Assembly (NCBI GenBank): GCA_029556915.1
Contig: JAKQIT010000142.1
Coordinates: 87,439-151,438 of the forward strand
Origin: Pseudomonadota bacterium
GTDB lineage: Bacteria; Pseudomonadota; Gammaproteobacteria; Burkholderiales; Methylophilaceae
Direction of reading: 5' to 3'
Length of the DNA: 64,000 bases
Of this stretch, positions 49,746-58,138 are shown in pieces (the stretch's first letter is position 1; every line of letters starts with the position of its first letter). Under the pieces are notes generated by a model. It did not search any database. It saw only the letters and a program-made list of their open reading frames with translations, and was not told where the DNA came from. The position numbers were made by a program, and so were the translations under genes.

Positions 49746-50630
49746 TTACTTAAGAGGAATAAAATCAAGTTCCCCAGCTTTCATATCAGGCACCATCAGA
49801 TATTTTTCATCTTTAGTAATGGCAATATCCGCCGCAGATTGATAGCCGCCTTTTAGCAAGCTAACATCACCTTTGGTGTTCACACTAAACACTTTGCCAT
49901 TTTTCCAGTCACTCACGTACATAGTGCCATTGGAGTGATGCACAATACCGTCGCCACCGCCAAAGCCTTCAGCAATGTCATTTAGCGTTTTATTTTTTTG
50001 GTCTAAGCTATATAAAACACCGGAAGCAAAATCTACCACAATCAGCACATCACCGGTATCATCAGCCAACAATCCATTCGGTGCTTTTAGGCGCGGCTCT
50101 TGAATGGCGCTCACCACCAAGCTCACCTGACCCTGCGGATTCATTTTAAAAATTGCGCCACCTAAACCCGTACCAAAAATATCACCACTGTCACTTACAT
50201 ATAAATTGCCTTGCGGGTCTGCTTCTAAATCATTTAAAAAATAGGGTGAACCGTGCAGCGCAGTTGAAAAAGCTTCTGCATTGGCAAATACGCTGGATTT
50301 GCCTTCTGGCGTGATTTTGAGCACTTTGTTTTTGTCCGCCACATATAAATTGCCGGCAATTACCGCCAAGCCTTTTGGGTCATCCAAACCGCCAGCAAAA
50401 GTTGAGGTTTTGCCCGTTTTATCAATCAAGGTGATTTTTCCATCGCCATCTTTGCCGAATTCGCCAATTTCAGACACAAAAATACGCCCATCTTTAGCTT
50501 GCACCACAGACTCTGGCGTTTTCAAGCCAGTGATTTTTTGCATTGGAGTGCTGGATGTTGATGCGCTATTAGCGCAACCGACCATTGCACTCGTCAACAT
50601 TAATATTCCGATAAAAGATGTAGTTTGCAT
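49746..50630 (-). CDS. Beta-propeller lipoprotein (SMP-30/NHL-like)
   Basis: A protein of about 294 aa from the ATG at 50630. The signal MQTTSFIGILMLTSAMVGCA has lipobox MVGC with Cys19. The mature part consists of repeated blades: GKITLIDKTGK, NLYVADKNKVLKITPEG, NLYVSDSGDIFG, GVLYSLDQKNK and MYVSDWKNGKVF. This is the six-bladed SMP-30/gluconolactonase/NHL pattern. It probably binds a ligand or is a lactonase in the periplasm; catalytic metal ligands cannot be assigned. The 21-codon extension upstream lacks a signal and is rejected. Divergent from the c-di-GMP gene at 50824. Confidence 0.83.
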   Translation of the reverse strand: MQTTSFIGILMLTSAMVGCANSASTSSTPMQKITGLKTPESVVQAKDGRIFVSEIGEFGKDGDGKITLIDKTGKTSTFAGGLDDPKGLAVIAGNLYVADKNKVLKITPEGKSSVFANAEAFSTALHGSPYFLNDLEADPQGNLYVSDSGDIFGTGLGGAIFKMNPQGQVSLVVSAIQEPRLKAPNGLLADDTGDVLIVVDFASGVLYSLDQKNKTLNDIAEGFGGGDGIVHHSNGTMYVSDWKNGKVFSVNTKGDVSLLKGGYQSAADIAITKDEKYLMVPDMKAGELDFIPLK

Positions 50631-50823
50631 GACAGCCCTTTCAATTAGCTCTTTAGATAACAGTATTTTACTTGCTTTTGACCTAAGCACCACGACTTAT
50701 TCATTGATTTATTGTTCGTTTAAAGTTACGCTAGTACATCAAAATAAAGCAAGTATTGCTGCACATTTTCATTATTAAAAATGCAATAAATAGCTTGCAA
50801 ATGGCACCACAGTGGGGATAGCA

Positions 50824-53112
50824 ATGGGGAAGCGTAACGCTCATCAGGTTTCAATCAAGACCGTTTTTGGCATTTTAGTCGCCTGTATTTTTGCGGCTGA
50901 AGTGTTAGTGATGCTGTTGCTCACACAGTTGCCGCCGCTTGGCATGCTCCATGCCGCTTTTTTAGACGCAGCGCTACTTATTTTGTTAATTGTTCCCGCC
51001 TTATATTTTTTTGTTATTCGGCCAACGCAGCGCTACATTAAGCAACACCAAGCCATAGAAGATGAGTTACGCATTGCCGCGATTGCCTTTGAAACCCAAG
51101 AAGGTATTATTATTACCGATGCTGATAGCGTGATTTTGCGGGTTAATAAAGGGTTTACACAAACCACAGGTTATACGAGTGAAGAAGTTATTGGTAAAAA
51201 ACCAGATATTTTAAAATCAGGTCTGCATGATGAAACGTTTTATGCGGCCATGTGGGATCACATTCGTGACCACGACACTTGGCAGGGGGAAGTGCTAGAC
51301 AAACGCAAAAATGGTGAGATTTTTCCTAAGCACCTCACCATTACCGCCGTGCGCAACGCAAACCACGATGTTACCCATTATGTGGGCATGCATGCGGATA
51401 TTTCGGATGTGCGTAAAGTAAAAGGTGATTTACTACGTGCAGGCTTGCACGACCCGCTAACAGGTTTGCCTAATCGTTTATTGTTTAGCGAACGCTTAAA
51501 TTACGCACTTAAACAAGACTCACCCAACCATATTTTAGCGGTGGTGATGATAGACCTTGACCACTTCAAGCCCATTAATGATACGCATGGCCACGATATT
51601 GGTGACAAAGTGCTGATAGAGGTGGCTAATCAACTCAAAATGGTCACACGCGATAGTGATGTGATTGCGCGGCTGGGTGGCGATGAATTTGTCATTTTAC
51701 TTAACGAAATTTCTAGCATTGAAGCCTGCGAGCAAACCCTAGAGCGACTTCGTCTCGCACTGGCCACACCGCATACGATAGATGGCTTAAAACTCAACTT
51801 GAGCGCCAGTATAGGCGCAACCTTGTTTCCTGAAGATCACGCAGATGCGGATGGCTTGTTACGACACGCCGATGAAGCCATGTATATTGCTAAACATGGC
51901 GGCAAAAATCGCTATGTGTTATATGACGCTTCTGCGGCAGCCTTGCGCACTAATTTACAACAGCGTATTACTGAAATACGCTACGCGCTAGAAAGTAACG
52001 AGCTCACTTTATATTATCAGCCACAAGTGGATATGAAACTGGGTGAGATTATTGGCATGGAAGCGCTCATTCGCTGGCAATCACCAAGGCATGGGCAAGT
52101 GATGCCTATTGATTTTATGCCGCTGGTTGAAAACTCTGAACTTGCCGCCCCGATTGGTTGCTTTGTGATTAAAACCGCCATTAAGCAACTCTCCCTTTGG
52201 CGTCAGCTTGGTTTTAATTGGCGAATTTGCATCAATGTTTCACCGCGCCATTTAGAGCATGCAGACTTTATTGATACGCTAGAGCTTGCTTTGATGGATT
52301 ATCCTGACGTGCCGCCAGAAATGATAGAGCTTGAAATTGTCGAATCTTCTGCCCTTGAAGACATTGACCGTGCGATTGATGTGATGCTAGAAGTGCGTAA
52401 ACTTGGCGTTAAATTTGCACTCGATGACTTTGGTACCGGTCATGCCTCACTCACTTATTTGCGCCGCTTGCCAGTGCACACGCTCAAGATTGACCGCAGC
52501 TTTGTGCAAGACATGCTTGAAGACCCCAGCGACCTCATTATGATTGAAGGCATCACTTCATTGGCCAATACTTTTGACCACGTAGTGTTGGCTGAAGGCG
52601 TTGAAAACCTCAATTTAGGTGCGTTATTGATTCAAATCGGCTGTCACCAAGCGCAAGGTTACGCCATTGCCAGAGCCATGCCAGCGCTTGAAGTAGAAAG
52701 CTGGGCTAATAGCTGGCGCTCAGATTTAAGCTGGCAGCAAGCCGCCCGCCGAGATTGGCGGCGCGAAGATTTGCCTTTGCTCTACGCCGCCATGTCACAC
52801 CGCATTTGGGTCAACAATATGCAGGCATTATTAGATGGGCGCAGTTCGGCCATTCCGCAATTAGATGAACGTTTATGCCGCTTTGGCCTGTGGCAATACG
52901 GGCTAGGCTTTAAGCGATATGGCAAACTGCCAGAGTTTGCTGAAATCATGCCTTTGCATATAGAAGTACACAAAAAAGGCCGCAATATTATTAAATTTCT
53001 CACCGAGCACCACGTTGAAGGCGCAAAACTAGAAATGCAAAAACTGTTTGCTTTAAGAGACCAACTGATTTCAAAAATGGAAGCCTTGGCTGACCGCGTC
53101 ACCACCGACTAA
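50824..53112 (+). CDS. PAS-GGDEF-EAL protein with C-terminal CZB metal-sensing domain
   Basis: A 762-aa protein from the ATG at 50824, with GGGGATAGCA before it; an upstream in-frame GTG at 50812 lacks a good RBS. Two transmembrane helices (about 12-65) are followed by a PAS domain (about 90-200), GGDEF with an intact RLGGDEF and an RDSD inhibitory site, and an EAL domain with GMEALIRW and DDFGTG. The last 110 residues fit a chemoreceptor zinc-binding (CZB) domain: H659, C685 in RLCRFGLW, and H712/H716 in HIEVH, the spacing known from DgcZ. It probably ties c-di-GMP turnover to zinc. Confidence 0.9.
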   Translation: MGKRNAHQVSIKTVFGILVACIFAAEVLVMLLLTQLPPLGMLHAAFLDAALLILLIVPALYFFVIRPTQRYIKQHQAIEDELRIAAIAFETQEGIIITDADSVILRVNKGFTQTTGYTSEEVIGKKPDILKSGLHDETFYAAMWDHIRDHDTWQGEVLDKRKNGEIFPKHLTITAVRNANHDVTHYVGMHADISDVRKVKGDLLRAGLHDPLTGLPNRLLFSERLNYALKQDSPNHILAVVMIDLDHFKPINDTHGHDIGDKVLIEVANQLKMVTRDSDVIARLGGDEFVILLNEISSIEACEQTLERLRLALATPHTIDGLKLNLSASIGATLFPEDHADADGLLRHADEAMYIAKHGGKNRYVLYDASAAALRTNLQQRITEIRYALESNELTLYYQPQVDMKLGEIIGMEALIRWQSPRHGQVMPIDFMPLVENSELAAPIGCFVIKTAIKQLSLWRQLGFNWRICINVSPRHLEHADFIDTLELALMDYPDVPPEMIELEIVESSALEDIDRAIDVMLEVRKLGVKFALDDFGTGHASLTYLRRLPVHTLKIDRSFVQDMLEDPSDLIMIEGITSLANTFDHVVLAEGVENLNLGALLIQIGCHQAQGYAIARAMPALEVESWANSWRSDLSWQQAARRDWRREDLPLLYAAMSHRIWVNNMQALLDGRSSAIPQLDERLCRFGLWQYGLGFKRYGKLPEFAEIMPLHIEVHKKGRNIIKFLTEHHVEGAKLEMQKLFALRDQLISKMEALADRVTTD

Positions 53113-53133
53113 AAAAGCATTTTTGCAACACAA

Positions 53134-53206
53134 AAATCGCCCGAGAGATTTTTATGCCTCTGGAAGCCGCATGGATACTGGCTTGCAGATGGTGTGAAAA
53201 GATGTT
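53134..53206 (-). repeat. Dispersed hairpin repeat, copy 14 (last before the island)
   Basis: CCTCTGGAAGCC (53157-53168), loop GCATGGATACT, GGCTTGCAGA (53180-53189). The left flank AAATCGCCCGAGAGATTTTT and right flank GTGTGAAAAGATGTTG give the minus orientation. Beyond it no copy is found up to 64000. Confidence 0.9.
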
Positions 53207-53393
53207 GTGTTATTTTGCTTAAAATTTAAGCAATTTTCAGGCTCACAAATGATGTTAATTTTATGCTTAAAAAAGCACAAAATCATCAGGGCTAAATGAA
53301 TGCTAGAATGAGTAGTTTTTATGATGAAATTAGCAACCAACCCGAGCCATAAATTGAGTTTTGATTTGATGTCTATTTTATATTGGAGCCACA

Positions 53394-54392
53394 ATGAAGG
53401 CATTTGTTGTTAATAAATATGGCAAGGATGGCTTGCACATTGCTCAAATAGCGGAGCCTATCATTGGGTCTCGTGACGTTCTGGTGCGCATCAGCGCTGC
53501 CAGCATCAACCCGCTGGATAAGATGGTGCGTAACGGAGAGTTTAAACAACTGTTAAAATACAAAACGCCGTTTGCACTAGGGCACGACTTCGCAGGCACA
53601 ATAACGAGTGTAGGTTCCGACGTTCGAGACTATAAGATTGGTGATGAAGTTTATGGGCGTCCTCGTGACTTGCGTATTGGAACCTTTGCGGAATTTATTG
53701 CAGTCGATTATGCAGACCTAGCTCTCAAACCAAAATCGCTTACGATGGAAGAAGCCGCAGCAGTTCCACTGGTAACGCTTGCCGCATGGCAGGCTTTGGT
53801 CGAGCTAGCGCACCTTAAGCCGGGCCAAAAGGTACTCGTGCAGGCTGGCGCAGGCGGGCTTGGATCGACGGTCATTCAACTTGCCAAACATCTCGGCGCA
53901 TACGTTGCCACGACAGCAAGTAGCAAGGACGCAGACAATTTGCGTATCTACGGTGCTGACGAGGTCATTGACTACAAGGCTCAGGATTTTTCCGAAATAC
54001 TCTCTGGTTACGATGTTGTGCTCGACTCGCTTGGTGGCGACAATCTGATGAAATCACTGACGGTGCTAAAGCCTGGCGGTCTTGCTATTAGCGTTGTTGG
54101 ACCGCCAGATACTGCATTTGCCGTTCAGTTGGGGCAGCCAATATTAAAGCCCATCATGTGGTTGCTAAGTCGCAAAGTGCGAGCACAGGCAAAGAAACTG
54201 GGGGTGCGTTACTCGTTCTTCTTTATGCGCGCCAATGGCGAGCAACTGAAAACATTATCTTCGCTTTATGACGCCGGAAAATTGCGTCCTGTAGTCGACC
54301 GCACCTTCGAATTCAATGAGACACTTGAAGCTATCGCATATGTAGAACAGGGTCGGGCAAAGGGCAAAGTTGTCATTACCATGCCTTCATAG
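53394..54392 (+). CDS. NADP-dependent zinc-independent oxidoreductase (quinone-reductase-like MDR)
   Basis: A 332-aa medium-chain dehydrogenase/reductase. The dinucleotide site is VLVQAGAGGLGSTVIQLAKHLGA (cited by ends VLVQAG and KHLGA, about 143-165), and the AASINPLDKMVRNGEF and GHDFAGTI motifs are typical of the quinone oxidoreductase group that lacks catalytic zinc. It probably reduces quinones or enones with NADPH. Its composition is more GC-rich than its neighbours, and it lies between the last dispersed repeat and the truncated recJ, so it may be imported. The RBS GGAGCC is plausible. Confidence 0.88.
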   Translation: MKAFVVNKYGKDGLHIAQIAEPIIGSRDVLVRISAASINPLDKMVRNGEFKQLLKYKTPFALGHDFAGTITSVGSDVRDYKIGDEVYGRPRDLRIGTFAEFIAVDYADLALKPKSLTMEEAAAVPLVTLAAWQALVELAHLKPGQKVLVQAGAGGLGSTVIQLAKHLGAYVATTASSKDADNLRIYGADEVIDYKAQDFSEILSGYDVVLDSLGGDNLMKSLTVLKPGGLAISVVGPPDTAFAVQLGQPILKPIMWLLSRKVRAQAKKLGVRYSFFFMRANGEQLKTLSSLYDAGKLRPVVDRTFEFNETLEAIAYVEQGRAKGKVVITMPS

Positions 54393-54504
54393 CAATTATA
54401 GGGCGTCTATATTTAGGCAACTATCCACGATAGCGTATTGCACAGTATGTAAGTTTTTCAATATTGGAGTTAAAACTTCGCGCTCAAACCATTCATTCTT
54501 GCAG

Positions 54505-55353
54505 TCACGAAATATCGATGGCGGTTTTAATTTGCAACTGAACTTTACTCTGCCCGTTGTAGCGGTTGGTTTGCAAGGCATAGGCAACTTGAACCGGGCT
54601 TGGCAGAAAATTGGTTTGGTTAAAGTAAATCGCTTCAATAACTAAGGACTCTTTTTTCAAAGATAGTTTGAGATGTTTTTCAGACAGTAAACGTTGATCG
54701 ACAACTTCAAACGTATCAAAAAATAATGGGGATACAAAACCTTGCCCCCACACTTGATTTTCAAGCATTTCTGCTGTGGCAAAATGCATTTCATCGGTTT
54801 GCAAACTGCCGTCAATTTCAAGCACAGATTCTAAATCTGCTTCCGTAATCAAGTTCTTGACTACTGCCTCAAAACTTTGTGCAAACTGGGCAAAATCAGC
54901 CTGTTTAATCGTCAACCCTGCTGCCATGGCATGACCACCAAATTTTAAAATTAAATCCGGTTGATGCTTGCTGAGTAAATCTAGCGCATCACGCAAATGT
55001 AAGCCCGCAATGGAGCGGCCTGAGCCTTTCAACAAGCCATCACCTGTATCGGCAAAAGCAATCGTTGGCCGGTGAAAACGTTCTTTGATACGCGAGGCTA
55101 AAATACCAATCACGCCTTGGTGCCAATCAGGTTGGAATAGACTCAAACTAAAATGATTTTCAATGGCGACATCTTCTAGTGAAAGTGTTGCACCATCTTG
55201 CATGTCGGCTTCAATGCTGCGGCGTTGCAGGTTTAGCTCTTGCAATTGCTGGGCAATTTTCATGGCTTGGTTTGCATTTTCTGCGAGCAAGCATTGAATG
55301 CCTAAGCGCATATCATCCAACCGCCCTGCCGCGTTTAGGCGTTTATATTGCAT
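54505..55353 (-). pseudogene. recJ: Truncated recJ: C-terminal half of single-strand-specific exonuclease
   Basis: A 282-aa open frame equals the C-terminal part of RecJ. It begins at RLNAAGRLDDMRLGIQCLL, the region before DHHA1, keeps GVIGILASRIKERF, KGSGRSIAGLHL, the DHHA1 loop KFGGHAMAAG and the OB-fold end. The N-terminal DHH catalytic domain, about 290 residues in E. coli RecJ (577 aa), is missing. Homology starts at about residue 5: the first residues MQYK are not RecJ-like. Without the DHH motifs it cannot be an active exonuclease. The junction at about 55341 is the island edge. Confidence 0.9.
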
Positions 55354-55635
55354 CCTTTATTTACGTCTTAAAATGTCCAACATGGAATTGTTAAAAAAAA
55401 AGAAAAAGGTATTAATTAAGAATAAATATTCTTATTTAAAAATAGCTTATATCTCTTAAGAATTGGTAATTGGTTTATAAAGTATTTTTTATCTCAAAAA
55501 TCACTTTTACGGACTATATGCACAGATTTTTAATATCTTTGATTTTAAATAATCAGAAAATATGTCATTTACATATCATAATCCTTATATCTTGAAAATT
55601 GTAGTCACAACAATAATGCACCTCGAGTTCAAAAA
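55342..55635. other. Island left edge and gene-free AT-rich spacer
   Basis: The 294 bp between the recJ remnant and the RecJ-like gene hold no ORF. They contain a run of A (55393-55401) and the palindromes AAGAATAAATATTCTT (55418-55433) and ATATGTCATTTACATAT (55560-55576), possible operators or promoter parts for the downstream gene. No integrase, tRNA or direct repeat marking an attachment site is visible. The composition is strikingly more AT-rich than the recJ remnant. Confidence 0.7.
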
Positions 55636-57411
55636 ATGCTAACCCCCCCTAAACCCATATTTAAACCTCGTGAAAGTCATGAAGAAGTTTTTGCAACCCT
55701 AGTTGGATGTGGTACGCCAGATTGGCTTGCTAAAATTTTGTCATCTAGATTAGATAAGCCCATTGAAGTTGAATTGCTTTATTCTAATGATCTTGCTGAT
55801 GTAGTAGACCCATCATCAATACCTGATATGGATGTCGCAGTTAGGCGGATAGTTAGAGCAATCAAAAATGAAGAAAAAATAGTATTAGTCTGTGATCATG
55901 ACATGGATGGAACTGGCTCTGCAGCTGTGTTATGGGTCGCATTGATTGATTATTTCAACGTTAATGAATCTTTGGTTAATGTTGTGACAAGTCATCGGCT
56001 CACTGAAGGTTACGGAATTACTGAGCCAGTTGCACAAAGAATTATTGAGTTAAAGCCCGGCCTAGTTATATCGGCAGATAAAGGTAGTAGCGATGAACCA
56101 AGAATAAAGAAAATTGCAGAAGCTGGCATTGATGTAATTGTCACTGATCATCATGAAATAGGCATCAATGGTCCACCTAAATCTGCTATTGCAGTAGTCA
56201 ATCCGATCAGAACTGATTCAAGCTACGACAAGCATGTATGCGGTGCAGGTGTGGCCTTTTTAACTATGGCAAAAGTTAGAACAGCTTTAATTGTAGATGG
56301 AGTTAGGCAAATGATTCCAAGCTTAGCGCCTCTCTTAGATTACGTAGCTGTAGCAACAATCGCAGATTGCGTTTCAATGAAACCAGATAAAGCTTCTACG
56401 AACAGAACATTTGTTAAGCGAGGCTTACAATTAATTAATAATAAAACAAGGCCCTGCTGGGAAGTGTTTTGTTCTGAACTTCAGGGGCCTGTTGATGCGG
56501 AAACGATTGGTTTTAGACTCGCACCTGCAGTAGCCGCCGCAGGGAGACTAGATTGGGCTGAAGTGGGTTTTAAGTTTTTAATAGCAAAGACTAAAGCAGA
56601 AGCTCAAAAATGTTGGCAAGTATTACAGGATGAAAATGCATTACGAAAAGAAATTGAGAAAAAATTAAGGGAAAGAGCAATTCCAGAAGCATGTAAAAAA
56701 AACGGTCAATCAATCGTTTTATTTTTTGAAGATGGTCACAGTGGCGTTCATGGAATTACCGCAAGCAGGTTAGTTGAGGCTTTCGGAAAGCCCGCAGCGA
56801 TATTTTCACCCAAGGGTGCTGGAGTTAAAAATTCGACTTCAAGTGATACGATAAAGATAGCCTCCGGATCGTTTCGTGCAATACCAGGATTCAATGTAAA
56901 GGAAGCGCTATCTTATGTTGATGAAAGATACCCTGGTCTTCTTTTAAGTCATGGTGGCCACCATGGGGCAGGCGGTGGCACGATTTTAATATCTTCATTT
57001 GATAGTTTTGTTAACGCTTATGAAGAAGCTGTGAATGAGCAAATTGGTGATAAAGAATTAAAGCCTACAATATGGGTCGATGATGAGTTACCAATAGGAT
57101 TAAGCGATATTAATGTATTGAATGAACTAGATAAATTAGAACCTTGGGGTCGAGATTTTCCTTATCCAATATTTAAGGGTAAATTTGAAGTGAGGAATAT
57201 TCAATCCTTAGGCGATGGAAGTCATCTGAAGTTATCCCTCTGGAATGGCATAAGCCTTAAAGACGCAATATGGTTCAATGCGCTTCAAAGTGGTTCTGAA
57301 ATTGAATTTAAAATTGGGAGTACTTTGAACTTAGTTTACTCTTTAAAGAGTAATTGGTATCGTAATAATAGAAAAATCCAACTCCAAATCGTGTCTCAAA
57401 TTGATAACTAA
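55636..57411 (+). CDS. RecJ-like DHH/DHHA1 family exonuclease, island-encoded
   Basis: A complete 591-aa DHH phosphoesterase. Motif I is CDHDMDGTGSA (D87, H88, D89), motif II is SADKGSS (D148; RecJ has DNG), motif III is TDHHEIG (D171, H172, H173), and motif IV is around D235. AAAGRLDWAEVG corresponds to the RecJ segment where native recJ is cut. DHHA1 has SHGGHHGAGGG and an OB-like C-terminal domain follows. It should degrade single-stranded DNA 5' to 3'. It is divergent from the recJ remnant and convergent with the minus-strand operon. Start at MLTPPKPIF; AT-rich codon use suggests transfer. Confidence 0.88.
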   Translation: MLTPPKPIFKPRESHEEVFATLVGCGTPDWLAKILSSRLDKPIEVELLYSNDLADVVDPSSIPDMDVAVRRIVRAIKNEEKIVLVCDHDMDGTGSAAVLWVALIDYFNVNESLVNVVTSHRLTEGYGITEPVAQRIIELKPGLVISADKGSSDEPRIKKIAEAGIDVIVTDHHEIGINGPPKSAIAVVNPIRTDSSYDKHVCGAGVAFLTMAKVRTALIVDGVRQMIPSLAPLLDYVAVATIADCVSMKPDKASTNRTFVKRGLQLINNKTRPCWEVFCSELQGPVDAETIGFRLAPAVAAAGRLDWAEVGFKFLIAKTKAEAQKCWQVLQDENALRKEIEKKLRERAIPEACKKNGQSIVLFFEDGHSGVHGITASRLVEAFGKPAAIFSPKGAGVKNSTSSDTIKIASGSFRAIPGFNVKEALSYVDERYPGLLLSHGGHHGAGGGTILISSFDSFVNAYEEAVNEQIGDKELKPTIWVDDELPIGLSDINVLNELDKLEPWGRDFPYPIFKGKFEVRNIQSLGDGSHLKLSLWNGISLKDAIWFNALQSGSEIEFKIGSTLNLVYSLKSNWYRNNRKIQLQIVSQIDN

Positions 57412-57452
57412 CGGCTCTGTATTTATATAGCAATGGATCGAGATAAATTAAT

Positions 57453-58133
57453 TTAAGTATTTAAGCTGGATAAGTATGGGAATGTAGCCTCCGTCATTTG
57501 AAAGTCATGATTCCGTGTTCGATGATAGTTCAGTGCTTGCAAATATCCATGAGATGCCAGAATTGAGTCAAACTGTTTAAATTTAAGATGCTCGGTGATC
57601 CAAGTAAAAAAGTTAAATGGATTAATCAAATATTGGCTTGTAATTCGAATTTCATTTATAGATGCTACTTGTATATGACATTTAGAATGAGTATCTACTT
57701 TGCTATCATAATCAAGCCTTATATATGAAGTGTTAACTATATCTATTCCACGGTTAACCCAAGCTTCGGCACCAAAATATAGTTCTTCCAAAAGATCTAC
57801 ACCGCTCAACTCTGCACTTTCAAGAAGACTATTTAAAGCCCCTGAGATTTTCACAGGAGTAGGGTAAAAAGCCAGTTTTGCTTTTCTTAATTCTTGATTT
57901 TCCCATTCAAAGAAAAATTGAAAAAAAGAATTATCTTCTAATAAAAATGAATACTGTCTGTTATCAATTAATCTTTGATATACCGCAGCGTAAGCAAATC
58001 CTTTATCAATACCTGGCTTATAATTCCTCCAAGATATTGTGCTAGCGGTTCTGTCAGTATTGCTATCCAAAAGAATTTTTGAAAAACAAACGTTAATATC
58101 ATTCAAAGATCGCCCAACAACTTGATCATCCAT
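57453..58133 (-). CDS. Island protein of unknown function (DUF2290-like)
   Basis: A 226-aa protein with no signal peptide or membrane segment. Its layout (YNSFFQFFFEWE-like start, FYPTP, then RLDYDSKVDTHSKCHIQVASINEIRI and NPFNFFTWITEHL; cited in short pieces: FYPTP, RLDYDS, CHIQ, NPFNFFTWI) is reminiscent of DUF2290, whose function is unknown, but I cannot confirm the family. The start ATG is 5 nt after the helicase stop, so it is in the same operon. It is the last gene of that operon. Likely a partner or specificity protein of the helicase. Confidence 0.8.
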   Translation of the reverse strand: MDDQVVGRSLNDINVCFSKILLDSNTDRTASTISWRNYKPGIDKGFAYAAVYQRLIDNRQYSFLLEDNSFFQFFFEWENQELRKAKLAFYPTPVKISGALNSLLESAELSGVDLLEELYFGAEAWVNRGIDIVNTSYIRLDYDSKVDTHSKCHIQVASINEIRITSQYLINPFNFFTWITEHLKFKQFDSILASHGYLQALNYHRTRNHDFQMTEATFPYLSSLNT

Positions 58134-58138
58134 ATGGT

